A stretch of DNA of 64,000 bases from Sphingobium xenophagum NBRC 107872 (GTDB taxonomy: Bacteria; Pseudomonadota; Alphaproteobacteria; Sphingomonadales; Sphingomonadaceae): positions 124,001-188,000 of the forward strand of contig NZ_BARE01000006.1 of assembly GCF_000367345.1 (NCBI RefSeq), written 5' to 3'. The notes beneath the pieces are model-generated. The model was not told where the DNA came from. It saw nothing but the letters and a program-made list of their open reading frames with translations, and made no database searches. Both the position numbers and the translations under genes were made by a program. This document shows positions 25,743 through 34,293 of this stretch, in pieces. How positions within the stretch are numbered: position 1 is the stretch's first letter; each line of letters starts with the position of its first letter.

Positions 25743-27041
25743 ATGAACAGCCCTCCCATCGGCCTCACCGTGCCGCCGCCGACGTCCGATGCGAGGCTGC
25801 GCCGCACGATGCTGGTCATGCTGGGCCTCGTGTCCATGTTCAACTATATCGACCGCACGGTACTGTCGGTGCTTCAGGAACCGATCAAGCGTGAACTTGG
25901 GCTGAGCGACGGCCAGCTTGGACTGCTCACCGGCCTTGCCTTCGCGCTGTTCTATGCCACGCTATCCCTTCCGATCGCGCGCCTGGCGGATCGATTCAAT
26001 CGCCGCAACATCATCGCCGCCTCGCTCGCAACGTGGAGCGGGATGACAGCACTTTCGGGCCTGGCCACCGGCTTTGGGTCTCTGGTGGCCTTCCGCATCG
26101 GGGTCGCGCTGGGGGAGGCGGGTTCAGTGCCCGCGTCCCATTCCATCATCGCTGACTATTATCCGCCCGAAAAGCGGGTCACGGCGCTAGCCCTTTGGGG
26201 GCTGGCGCTTCCGGCGGGGATTATGTTCGGCTATGCGTCGGGCGGCTGGATCGCCTCGGCATTGGGATGGAGGCTCGCCTTCGGTGTGATTGGCGTTGCG
26301 GGAGTGGCTCTGGCCCCGCTTGTGTTGCTGCTGGTCAAGGAGCCTGTACGCACTGGATCGGCGGCGTCTGCGAAGGCGGACGGCGCGCCTCCCGTGGGCG
26401 AAGCGATGCTTTTCCTGTGGCGACTGCGGACCTATCGCTTCATGCTGATTGGCACCACGCTCCACGCCTTTGCCCAATATGCGATGATGAGCTGGTCCGC
26501 GCCCTTCTACATGCGTGTCCATCACATGCCGCTTGCCGATGTTGCGTCCTGGCTGGCCCTGATGAACGGACTGGGGGGCGGCGTTGGCATCTATCTGGGT
26601 GGTCGCCTGTCGGACGCTGCGGGATCGCGCGATCCCTCTGGCCGCATCTGGGTCAGCGCTGTCGCGATGCTGCTGATGGTGCCAGCAGCGCTGGCCCAGT
26701 TTCTCGTCCCATCGCTTACCGCTTCCTTGGCGTTCGGTTTCGTCGCGACGATGCTCATGTTCTTCTATTATGGCCCGATCATCGGCGTGCCGCAGTCCAT
26801 CGTCCCGCCCCGTATCCGGGCATTGACCTCTGCCGTGACATTGCTCGTGTTCAACCTGTTCGGGTTGGGCCTGGGGCCAGCGGTGACGGGATTCCTCAGC
26901 GATTATCTGGCAGCGACGGGCGGGATGCAGGTCACGTCGCTGCGTTATGCACTGGCGACAGTCATCCTGTTTTCGCTTGCGGGCGCCGGTTGTATTGGTT
27001 GGGCCTGCCGCTTCTACGCGGCGGATCTTCGGAAGCCTTGA
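25743..27041 (+). CDS. MFS transporter (spinster-like)
   Basis: A 432-residue inner-membrane protein with about 12 predicted helices. The first helix region reads LVSMFNYIDRTVLSVLQEPI and the loop 2-3 motif is LPIARLADRFNRRNIIAASL, typical of the spinster-like MFS branch common in sphingomonad catabolic clusters. It would move the substrate or a product across the inner membrane. AGAGGT lies upstream of the ATG at 25743. It ends with a TTGA overlap with the DUF1254 gene. Confidence 0.9.
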   Translation: MNSPPIGLTVPPPTSDARLRRTMLVMLGLVSMFNYIDRTVLSVLQEPIKRELGLSDGQLGLLTGLAFALFYATLSLPIARLADRFNRRNIIAASLATWSGMTALSGLATGFGSLVAFRIGVALGEAGSVPASHSIIADYYPPEKRVTALALWGLALPAGIMFGYASGGWIASALGWRLAFGVIGVAGVALAPLVLLLVKEPVRTGSAASAKADGAPPVGEAMLFLWRLRTYRFMLIGTTLHAFAQYAMMSWSAPFYMRVHHMPLADVASWLALMNGLGGGVGIYLGGRLSDAAGSRDPSGRIWVSAVAMLLMVPAALAQFLVPSLTASLAFGFVATMLMFFYYGPIIGVPQSIVPPRIRALTSAVTLLVFNLFGLGLGPAVTGFLSDYLAATGGMQVTSLRYALATVILFSLAGAGCIGWACRFYAADLRKP

Positions 27042-28522
27042 GCATATCCGTACCATCCCTGCGCGCCTTCGCGGTGCGGCTTGCGCTCGCGATGAATATC
27101 ATCGTCACGCCGGTCTGCGCAGGGCAGACGTCCAGCGCGGCCAATACGCAGCAGCTATTTGCGGGAGAGAGCACGGATCCCTATATGCTGGCCGTTCGGG
27201 CCACGATATGGGGCTATCCCCTGGTGCGCGCGGCGCAGTTGCGGGAGAAGGCAACCCTGCCCAGCCACCCCCTAGCGCCGCGTTCCAAGACTGTCGCCAC
27301 GGCCCCGATCAACCGGATCGGGCAGGCGCGCGACCTTGCCGGACCTGATACGCGAATCGGCGTCGCACCCAATAACGACACGTTGTACAGCCTTGCCTTT
27401 CTGGACACGAAGGATGGGCCGTTCCAACTCGACACGCCGAACTTCAAGCATCGTTACTACGTCTTTCAGTTCGGCGAGGCTGATAGTTCGACCCGGACAT
27501 CCTTTGGCCAGAGCAGTCATGGCAGCAAGCTGCCCCCCATTTTCATCGTCGGACCGGATTATCGGGGTCATGTTCCAAAGGGCGCACAGATTGTTCGCAG
27601 CACGCAGCGCTATCTGATGGTGGCGGGCCGCGTCCTTGTTGATGGACCGCAGGATCTGCAAAAGGTCCACCGGTTGCAGGACCAGATAAGGCTGCGGCAA
27701 TGGTTGGGTCCGAACCGGCTCGTTCCGGCACCCATTGCATCCCAGCGCATTCTGGCCAGTGAGGCGGATGATGTGCCCAAGGGACTGGCGCTTCTCGCCG
27801 ACCTCGGCACGGTGCTTGAAGACTGGCGCGTTTCAAAAGAGGATGCTGGCCTGATTGCGTCGCTACGTCCGATCGGCCTCACGATAGACAATGGCTTTCG
27901 CTACGCGCAGCTGTCGCCGACCGTGCGTGCCGCCATGGAGCGTGGCGTCGCCGACGGGCTGGCGATCATTCGGGAGAAGACACGCCATCTGGGTACGATG
28001 TCAGGCGGATGGTCGACCAGCTATGCCGGTTCCCGCTTTGGCGATGACTTCCTGTTGCGGGCGGCTGTGGCGATGGACCAAATCTATGTGCTGGACAAGG
28101 ACGAGGCGCTGTATCCGGTCGCCCATCTCGATGCGCAGGGGCGACAGCTTGACGGTCGGAACACATATATCCTCTGCTTTCGCAAGCAGGATCTGCCGCC
28201 AGTAGACGGTTTCTGGTCAATCACGCTCTACTATGAAAAGGGATTTCTGGCGGCCAACTCTATCAACCGCTATTCGATAGGCGACCGGACGCCGGGCATT
28301 GTCTACGGAAGGGATGGTTCGCTTGGGCTCCTTATCCAGAATGAAGATCCCGGCGCGGACAAGCGGAGCAACTGGCTTCCGGCGCCGCGCGAACCATTCA
28401 TGCTGATGATGCGCCTTTACCGGCCCCAACATCGGGCGGTGGACGCGCAATGGCATCCGCCAGCCATCCAGCCGATCGACATGGCCAGCACGCCCGGTTC
28501 AGAAGGCTGCGGAACGCCCTGA
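27038..28522 (+). CDS. Exported DUF1254/DUF1214 protein, paralogue 1
   Basis: About 494 residues. The N-terminal DUF1254 region has DTRIGVAPNNDTLYSLAFLD and YYVFQFGEADSSTRTSFG. The C-terminal DUF1214 region has GFWSITLYYEKGFLAANSIN. A TTG start at 27038 gives a good signal peptide (SLRAFAVRLALAMNIIV, cleavage near CAGQ); ATG 27092 would leave only a short one. Family members are periplasmic and mostly of unknown function. A paralogue (40344-41783) lies in the other rightward operon, also beside an ACAD gene, so both probably act on a periplasmic form of the substrate. Confidence 0.8.
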   Translation: MSISVPSLRAFAVRLALAMNIIVTPVCAGQTSSAANTQQLFAGESTDPYMLAVRATIWGYPLVRAAQLREKATLPSHPLAPRSKTVATAPINRIGQARDLAGPDTRIGVAPNNDTLYSLAFLDTKDGPFQLDTPNFKHRYYVFQFGEADSSTRTSFGQSSHGSKLPPIFIVGPDYRGHVPKGAQIVRSTQRYLMVAGRVLVDGPQDLQKVHRLQDQIRLRQWLGPNRLVPAPIASQRILASEADDVPKGLALLADLGTVLEDWRVSKEDAGLIASLRPIGLTIDNGFRYAQLSPTVRAAMERGVADGLAIIREKTRHLGTMSGGWSTSYAGSRFGDDFLLRAAVAMDQIYVLDKDEALYPVAHLDAQGRQLDGRNTYILCFRKQDLPPVDGFWSITLYYEKGFLAANSINRYSIGDRTPGIVYGRDGSLGLLIQNEDPGADKRSNWLPAPREPFMLMMRLYRPQHRAVDAQWHPPAIQPIDMASTPGSEGCGTP

Positions 28523-28524
28523 CA

Positions 28525-29271
28525 TCAGGCCACGGTCCGGCCATTGTCGATGACGATCTCCGCGCCGTTCAACCGGATCGATTCATCGGATACCAGGAAC
28601 AGGACCAGATCCGCGACATGCTGCGGCTTGCCCTCATGACGACGGGCGGCTTCACGCAATTCGGGTGCAGCAAAATGATAAGCCTGACGGACCATCTCCG
28701 TGTCGTGAGAGCCAGGCAGAACCATGTTGGCGCGAACGGGATAGCCCTGCTGCTGGCAATGGACGATCAGGCTGCGCGTCATGGAGAGGACGGCTCCCTT
28801 GGCCGCGCTGTAGGCGAATACTGCCGGATTGCCGCGAATGGCTGCAACCGATGCGATATTGACGATCGACCCGGCCCCGCTTGCCGTGAGCGCTGGCAGG
28901 CATGTCTTGCAGCCCAGGAACGTCCCTTCCGCCGAAACCGCAGTCACGCGGCGGAACGACTCAAGCGAGGATTGCTCGACGGTTTCGAAGCGGGCGATGC
29001 CGGCATTGTTGACCAGGGCGTCAAGACGGCCATGGACCTGCATGATCTTCGCCAACGAAGCCTGCCATTGCGTTTCGCAGGTCACGTCCAGATGCAGGGC
29101 CATGGCCGCCGGAAGCGCATCGGCGACCCGCCGCGCCGCCTGCTCGTCGACGTCGGCGACGACGACGCGCGCGCCCTCGCGCGCCAAGGCTGCGGCATCG
29201 GCCTGACCCAGGCCGTGCCCAGCTCCAGTTACGAGGACGACCTTGCCTTCAACCCTGCCTTTTGCTGCCAC
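28525..29271 (-). CDS. SDR family oxidoreductase
   Basis: A 248-residue classical SDR: cofactor motif TGAGHGLG near 15, NNAG near 83, and catalytic Ser in NIASVAAIRG and YSAAK. The GTG at 29271 is chosen because it gives the standard family length; the longer frame runs into the acyl-CoA dehydrogenase gene. It starts 10 bases after that gene's stop, is the last gene of the leftward operon from 34227, and converges with the DUF1254 gene. It likely handles a ring or side-chain hydroxyl. Confidence 0.87.
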   Translation of the reverse strand: MAAKGRVEGKVVLVTGAGHGLGQADAAALAREGARVVVADVDEQAARRVADALPAAMALHLDVTCETQWQASLAKIMQVHGRLDALVNNAGIARFETVEQSSLESFRRVTAVSAEGTFLGCKTCLPALTASGAGSIVNIASVAAIRGNPAVFAYSAAKGAVLSMTRSLIVHCQQQGYPVRANMVLPGSHDTEMVRQAYHFAAPELREAARRHEGKPQHVADLVLFLVSDESIRLNGAEIVIDNGRTVA

Positions 29272-29281
29272 GACCAGTCTT

Positions 29282-30280
29282 TCAGGCTGCCAGAGCTTCA
29301 CGCGCGGCAGATCCGCCGCCATGCAGGCGCGATAGCAGCAGCACACGGCGCAGGCCGCGCCCGACCGCAAGTTCATCGGTCACGCCCATGCCGCCGTGCA
29401 ATTGCACGGCCTCTTCCGCAAGCTTCAAGGCGGCATCCCCTACATAGGCCTTCGCCGCCGTGACGGTCCGGACCCGCTCCTCCTCCTCGACCAACGCCGC
29501 TTTCAAAAGCATTGAGCGGGATTGCTCCAGCCAGGTGTACATCCGGGCGCAGCGATGCTGGACGACCTGAAAGCTGGCGATCGGCTTGCCAAACTGCCGC
29601 CGCTGCCCGACATAATCGACCGTCAGGTCCAGCAAAGTCGCCATCGCACCCACCAGTTCGGCAACTATCGAGAGCCCGGCAAGAGCCTGTGCTTCATCCC
29701 ATTGCGTCGCGGGCAGTGTGAGCGCCACGGCCTCCGCCGCATCGAACTGCACTTGGGCCGCCATGCTGCCGTCGACCAGGCGAACCGGCGTCCTGCGGAC
29801 TGCGCTATCCATGGCGTCGACCAGAAATAGCCCGCCCGCCGCTGTTTCCACCACAATAGCGTCAGCATCCATCCCGTCACGGACGATGGCCGCCGATCCG
29901 CGGAGCTTTCCGTCCGCACATTCTCCGCCGCGTGCCAACGCCAGCAGGGCATCTCCCTGCAACAGCCGTTCGCCCCAGCGTTCAGCAGCCGGACTGCCGA
30001 CGATCGCTCGGCCACACAGCAGGATCGATTCAGCGAGCGGGGAGATGGCGAGGGCGCGTCCCATCTCCTCCGACACGATCATCACTTCCGCTGCGCCACC
30101 CCCCAGGCCACCTGCCTGTTCCGGCATCAGCAAGGCGAACAGGCCAAGCTCGCCGAGCGCGCGCCACTCATCAAGCGGCATCGGCCCCTTCGCCATGGTC
30201 GTGGCGTCATATCGGTCCGCCAGAAAGCGGCGGACCATGTCGCGCACCATGGCCTGCTCATCGCTGAGCGCGAGGTTCAT
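29282..30280 (-). CDS. Acyl-CoA dehydrogenase, short subunit type
   Basis: A 332-residue ACAD with the usual helical N-domain (MNLALSDEQAMVRDMVRRFL), beta-domain and C-terminal AVQLHGGMGVTDELAVGRGLRR. It is 50-60 residues shorter than the other ACADs here. Short members of this kind usually pair with a long partner into an alpha2beta2 enzyme, as FadE28-FadE29 do in mycobacterial sterol side-chain degradation. The candidate partner is the 392-residue ACAD at 31477-32655 in the same operon. The gap to the thiolase upstream is three bases. Confidence 0.87.
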   Translation of the reverse strand: MNLALSDEQAMVRDMVRRFLADRYDATTMAKGPMPLDEWRALGELGLFALLMPEQAGGLGGGAAEVMIVSEEMGRALAISPLAESILLCGRAIVGSPAAERWGERLLQGDALLALARGGECADGKLRGSAAIVRDGMDADAIVVETAAGGLFLVDAMDSAVRRTPVRLVDGSMAAQVQFDAAEAVALTLPATQWDEAQALAGLSIVAELVGAMATLLDLTVDYVGQRRQFGKPIASFQVVQHRCARMYTWLEQSRSMLLKAALVEEEERVRTVTAAKAYVGDAALKLAEEAVQLHGGMGVTDELAVGRGLRRVLLLSRLHGGGSAAREALAA

Positions 30281-30283
30281 GGT

Positions 30284-31459
30284 TCAGAGCACCTCGATGA
30301 TCGAGGCGTTGGCGATACCGCCGCCTTCGCACATGGTCTGGAGACCGTAACGTTGGCCGCGCGCCTTGAGCGCATGGATGAGCGTTGCCATCAGCTTCGT
30401 GCCGGTCGCGCCGAGCGGATGACCCAGCGCGATTGCGCCGCCGTTGACGTTCAGTTTGGACGGGTCCGCATCAAGTGCCTTCATCCAGGCCAGCGGGATG
30501 GATGCGAAGGCTTCGTTCACTTCAAACAGGTCGATGTCCTTCATCGTCATGCCCGCGCGATCGAGAACGCGGCGGGTTGCAGGGATCGGTTCCTCCAGCA
30601 TGATCACCGGGTCGCCAGCCGTCACCGCCAGATTGACGATGCGGGCGATGGGCGTCAGACCATGCGCCCGAACCGCCGCTTCGGATGCGACGAGCACACC
30701 GCTAGCGCCGTCGCAAATCTGGCTTGCAGCGGCGGCGGACAGCGTGCCTCCCTCGCTGATCAGCTTGACCGAGCCAATCGACTCCAGTGATGCATCGGCC
30801 CGCACCCCTTCGTCGCGATCATGCACCGCCTGCTCGCCGTCCGCAGTTACGATGGGCACCGGCACGATCTCCCGGTCGAAAGCGCCCGCCTTCATCGCTG
30901 CGGTCGCCTTCTGATGGCTGGCGAGCGCGAAACGGTCATGGTCGTCGCGGGTGAAGTCATATTTGTCGGCGATCATCTGCGCACCGTCAAACTGGCTGAA
31001 CATCGCAACGCCATAGCGCTGCTGGATGGCTTGGGAGAAGGGATTGGCGCCGATACCGCCAGACTTGGCCAATGTGATGGCTGATCCCATCGGCACGCGC
31101 GTCATGCTTTCGACGCCGCCTGCAATGACGATGTCCTGAAGGCCGGATATGACCGCCTGCGCTGCGAAATGCACCGCCTGCTGGGATGATCCGCACTGCC
31201 GGTCGATCGTCACGGCCGGGACGCTGTCGGGCAGGCTTGAAGCGAGCACGACATTGCGACCGAAGGCGAATGTCTGCTCGCCCACCTGGCTGACGCAGCC
31301 GATGATGACATCGTCGATCGCCGCAGGATCGACACCCGCGTCCGCCACCAGCGCATCCAGTATCAGTGCGCCCAGATCGGCTGGATGACAACCGGCAAGG
31401 CGGCCATTGCGGCGGCCACCGGCGGTCCGGCGTGCGGAAACGATATAGGCTTCAGGCAT
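30284..31459 (-). CDS. Thiolase (acetyl-CoA C-acyltransferase), FadA5/FadA6-like
   Basis: A 391-residue thiolase. The catalytic Cys is in DRQCGSSQQAVHFAAQ near 88. The His motif is NGGAIALGHPLGATG near 345-359, and the second Cys is in MCEGGG near 380, with NEAFAS at the usual site. The enzyme should cleave a 3-ketoacyl-CoA to acetyl-CoA and a shortened acyl-CoA. The sequence pattern is closer to the steroid thiolases than to FadA of fatty-acid oxidation, by recollection of family motifs. It lies between two ACAD genes, with very short gaps. Confidence 0.92.
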   Translation of the reverse strand: MPEAYIVSARRTAGGRRNGRLAGCHPADLGALILDALVADAGVDPAAIDDVIIGCVSQVGEQTFAFGRNVVLASSLPDSVPAVTIDRQCGSSQQAVHFAAQAVISGLQDIVIAGGVESMTRVPMGSAITLAKSGGIGANPFSQAIQQRYGVAMFSQFDGAQMIADKYDFTRDDHDRFALASHQKATAAMKAGAFDREIVPVPIVTADGEQAVHDRDEGVRADASLESIGSVKLISEGGTLSAAAASQICDGASGVLVASEAAVRAHGLTPIARIVNLAVTAGDPVIMLEEPIPATRRVLDRAGMTMKDIDLFEVNEAFASIPLAWMKALDADPSKLNVNGGAIALGHPLGATGTKLMATLIHALKARGQRYGLQTMCEGGGIANASIIEVL

Positions 31460-31476
31460 GATGCATCCTTCTTTGT

Positions 31477-32655
31477 CTAAAGGCCGAGCGCGGCCTTCGC
31501 GATGAGTGTGAGCTGAATTTCGCTGGTGCCGCCAAAAATCGACCAGGCGCGGGCGTTGAGGTAGCGCGCCGCCGCGATCTGAGCCTGGGCCGACTCGACA
31601 GGGGTCGGCACGTCCTCGCCATAAAATGGGCGTTGGACGGGTAGTTGAAGGCCGGCCAGGCCAAAGGCGTCGACCGCCAACGCCTCGATACCTTGCCGGA
31701 TTTCGGACGCCAACAGCTTGGTGATCAGGCTGCGCGGGTCAGGCGCTGCGCCCTGCTCGATCTCCATCGCCGTCCGCAACTCGGTCATCTCAAGCGCTTC
31801 TGCCTCCAGTTGAAGGCGAATGGCGCGATGGGCCAGTTCGCCGGTCAGCGGCCCTCCCGATGCGCGCAATCGTTCAAGATCAGCCAGAAGCAGCGGGGCG
31901 AAGCTGGAGCCGCCCCGTTCGTTTTCCAGCAAAAATTTGGCGATCGACCAGCCTTGCCCTTCCTCGCCAACGCGCTCCGAAACCGGCACCCGGACTTCGT
32001 CGAGGAACACCTCGTTCAGTTCATGATCGCCCGATGCGCTGAGGATCGGCTTTACCGTCACGCCTGGTAAGGCCATGTCGATCAGCAGGAAGCTGATGCC
32101 TTGCTGCGGCTTTACCTCGGTATCGGTGCGGACCAGAGCGAACAGCCGGTTTGCATATTGGGCCTGCGTCGTCCAGATTTTGTGGCCCGACACGACATAA
32201 TGGTCGCCGTCGCGCACAGCGCGGGTCCGCAGGCTGGCAAGGTCGGAGCCTGATCCCGGTTCCGAAAAACCCTGCGCCCATATATGTTCACCTGTGCGCA
32301 GGTGCGGAAGATATTGGTCTTTCTGTGTCTGTGTGCCGAATGTGTAGAGCACTGGCCCCACCAGCTTCAGGCCCATTCCCGGCAGGACCGGCGCGCCTGC
32401 GTCCGCGCATTCCTTCTCGAATATCCAGCGCTGGATCGGCGTCCATCCCGGCCCGCCCGCCTCCGTCGGCCAGTGATAGACGAGCCATCCCTTGGCTTCC
32501 AGGATCGCCTGCCATTCACGCGCTATATCGGGTTCGGCGAACACGCCCGATGTCAGCGCCGCCCCGCGTCGCAGCCCCGCCGAGAGGGAAGATGCCAGAA
32601 ATGCGCGAACATCGTCCCGGAATGCGCACTGCTGATCGGTAAGAGCCAGATCCAT
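31477..32655 (-). CDS. Acyl-CoA dehydrogenase, long subunit type
   Basis: A 392-residue ACAD starting MDLALTDQQCAFRDDVRAFL. It has WAQGFSEPGSGSDLASLRTR, the flavin-binding SEPGxGSD, and the C-terminal SIFGGTSEIQLTLIAKAALG. It is probably the large partner of the 332-residue ACAD two genes downstream. Start at ATG 32655 places it four bases after the Ltp2-like gene. It should introduce a double bond into a bulky acyl-CoA. Confidence 0.9.
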   Translation of the reverse strand: MDLALTDQQCAFRDDVRAFLASSLSAGLRRGAALTSGVFAEPDIAREWQAILEAKGWLVYHWPTEAGGPGWTPIQRWIFEKECADAGAPVLPGMGLKLVGPVLYTFGTQTQKDQYLPHLRTGEHIWAQGFSEPGSGSDLASLRTRAVRDGDHYVVSGHKIWTTQAQYANRLFALVRTDTEVKPQQGISFLLIDMALPGVTVKPILSASGDHELNEVFLDEVRVPVSERVGEEGQGWSIAKFLLENERGGSSFAPLLLADLERLRASGGPLTGELAHRAIRLQLEAEALEMTELRTAMEIEQGAAPDPRSLITKLLASEIRQGIEALAVDAFGLAGLQLPVQRPFYGEDVPTPVESAQAQIAAARYLNARAWSIFGGTSEIQLTLIAKAALGL

Positions 32656-32659
32656 CGCT

Positions 32660-33808
32660 TCAGCGTTCCACGATCGCAACGGCGGAAACACCGGGCGCGC
32701 CATAGACATGGCTGTAGCCAAGGCGAATCTTGCCGGGCACCTGCCGCGCGCCGGCCTGTCCGGTCAATTGCACATAATTTTCATAGACCTGGCGCAGGCC
32801 CGATGCGCCGATCGGCTCTCCGCAGGCGAGGCACCCGCCATCGGTATTGACTGGCAAGCGGCCATCGATCCGCGTGCGTCCCTCTGCTATCCATGCGGCC
32901 TGATCGCCATCCGCGCAAAAGCCGTTTTCGGCCATGTGCATGATTTCGGCGCCCGCTTCGGTGTCCTGCAACTGCGCAATATCAATATCCTCCGGCCCGA
33001 CCCCCGCCATGGCAAAGGCCGCCTGGGACGCCACGCTGGTCGGCGATCCGCCCCGCTCCAGATCAAGCGCTGGCGAGAATACCTCGAATGAGCCAGGAGG
33101 CCGGGTGCGAACGGCTGCGGCGCGTAGCCGTACGGCCGGAAGGCCAAGTTCGCGGGCTTTTCTGCCGCTGGCCAGCAACAGCGCCACAGCGCCTTCTCCC
33201 GGCGAGCAGAACATGAATTTGGTGAGCGGATCGCTGACCATTTGCGAATTGAGGATCGTATCGATGTCGACGGCTTCGCGCCGCCAGGCATGGTCGGCCA
33301 GAACGCCGTTGGCAAACGCCTTTTCGGCGACCGCGCCCAGCATAGGCGGCGTTATGCCATACAGGCTCATATAGCGCCGGATCTTCATGGCGAAGAATTG
33401 GGTGGTGAGCATAAGCCCCGTCTCACCATACCAGTCCGGCAATCCCCAATCCGCCGGCAGAGGGGAAAAGGAGCCGCGCGGATGCTTGTCGAAACCCACG
33501 GCCAGCCCAAGGTCGAACTCGCCGGATTTTATCGTGCTGTAGGCACCGAACATGGCCGAACCGCCAGTCGCGCATCCGTTGGCAACATTGATGAAGGGGA
33601 TGCCCGTCAGCCCCAGTTCCGACACCATCGTGTCCGCATTCCCGGCTGCGTCCGATCCACCGAAGGCGAACTGGACATCGGGCCATGAGAGCCCCGCACG
33701 GTCGAGCGCCTGCCGGACGGCGAACACGCCCTGCTGAAGGCCCGACAGGCCCGGCGTACGGCCAAAGGGATGGATTCCTACGCCCACGATGAAGACATCC
33801 TCGCTCAT
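32660..33808 (-). CDS. SCP-x/Ltp2-like thiolase-fold enzyme
   Basis: A 382-residue thiolase-superfamily protein of the lipid-transfer/SCP-x group. It has FINVANGCATGGSAMFGAYS (active-site Cys near 79), FDKHPRGSF and DTEAGAEIMHMAENGF. The usual GHPxGASG reads GEPIGASG, with Glu for the catalytic His. Such proteins, when paired with a DUF35 partner, act as retro-aldolases in steroid side-chain degradation (Ltp2) or as thiolases. The DUF35 gene overlaps it by four bases upstream. The altered His favours a non-thiolase reaction, though this is inferred. Confidence 0.82.
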   Translation of the reverse strand: MSEDVFIVGVGIHPFGRTPGLSGLQQGVFAVRQALDRAGLSWPDVQFAFGGSDAAGNADTMVSELGLTGIPFINVANGCATGGSAMFGAYSTIKSGEFDLGLAVGFDKHPRGSFSPLPADWGLPDWYGETGLMLTTQFFAMKIRRYMSLYGITPPMLGAVAEKAFANGVLADHAWRREAVDIDTILNSQMVSDPLTKFMFCSPGEGAVALLLASGRKARELGLPAVRLRAAAVRTRPPGSFEVFSPALDLERGGSPTSVASQAAFAMAGVGPEDIDIAQLQDTEAGAEIMHMAENGFCADGDQAAWIAEGRTRIDGRLPVNTDGGCLACGEPIGASGLRQVYENYVQLTGQAGARQVPGKIRLGYSHVYGAPGVSAVAIVER

Positions 33809-34227
33809 GCCTGTGCGCCCTTATCGGGAGCGAAGCCAAAGCTGGTGCGCGACGTGCCGTCCGCCAGCATGAACGGCAGCGGGACGACCCGCATTGCCAT
33901 GCCGATTTCCAGAGCGTCAAATGCCACGTCGACCAGGCGGGCCTCGACGATCAAGGCGTCGTCCAGTTCGATATAGCCCACAGCGTAAGGCTCAAACGCT
34001 TCCGGGCCAGCATAAGGCGGCGATTTGGGGCGAAACCGCTGCACCGTCCACGACCAAAGCCGGCCGGTTCCTGGCAGCACCACTTGGGCGTAGCGCGTGT
34101 CATTCGCTGGCCGCGCCGGGAAGCTGAGCCGACCGGTCGCACGATCGCGGGATGCAAGCAGGGCAATGCCCGCGCCATAGGGGCAGATCAGGTCATCGGC
34201 GATCGGAATGGACATCGTTTCGGGCAC
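33805..34227 (-). CDS. DUF35 (OB-fold) partner of the thiolase-like enzyme
   Basis: A 140-residue OB-fold protein of the DUF35 family (GTGRLWSWTVQRFRPKSPPY, then YAVGYIELDDALIVEARLVD). The usual four-Cys rubredoxin-like zinc knuckle of many DUF35 proteins is absent. DUF35 proteins form complexes with SCP-x/Ltp2-type enzymes and are needed for their activity. It begins at GTG 34227 with AAGGAG seven bases upstream and is the first gene of the leftward operon running to 28525. Operator D lies 31 bp upstream of the start codon. Confidence 0.82.
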   Translation of the reverse strand: MPETMSIPIADDLICPYGAGIALLASRDRATGRLSFPARPANDTRYAQVVLPGTGRLWSWTVQRFRPKSPPYAGPEAFEPYAVGYIELDDALIVEARLVDVAFDALEIGMAMRVVPLPFMLADGTSRTSFGFAPDKGAQA

Positions 34228-34257
34228 GGCTTATCTCCTTCCGAAGATATAGCGCCC

Positions 34258-34269
34258 GACCGTTCGGTC
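34258..34269. promoter_or_regulatory. GACC-N4-GGTC operator D
   Basis: GACCGTTCGGTC in the 66-bp gap between the LuxR-type gene and the DUF35 gene, so it can only serve the promoter of the DUF35-led operon. Confidence 0.7.
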
Positions 34270-34293
34270 GGCTTCTGACCAATGCGACAGCGG

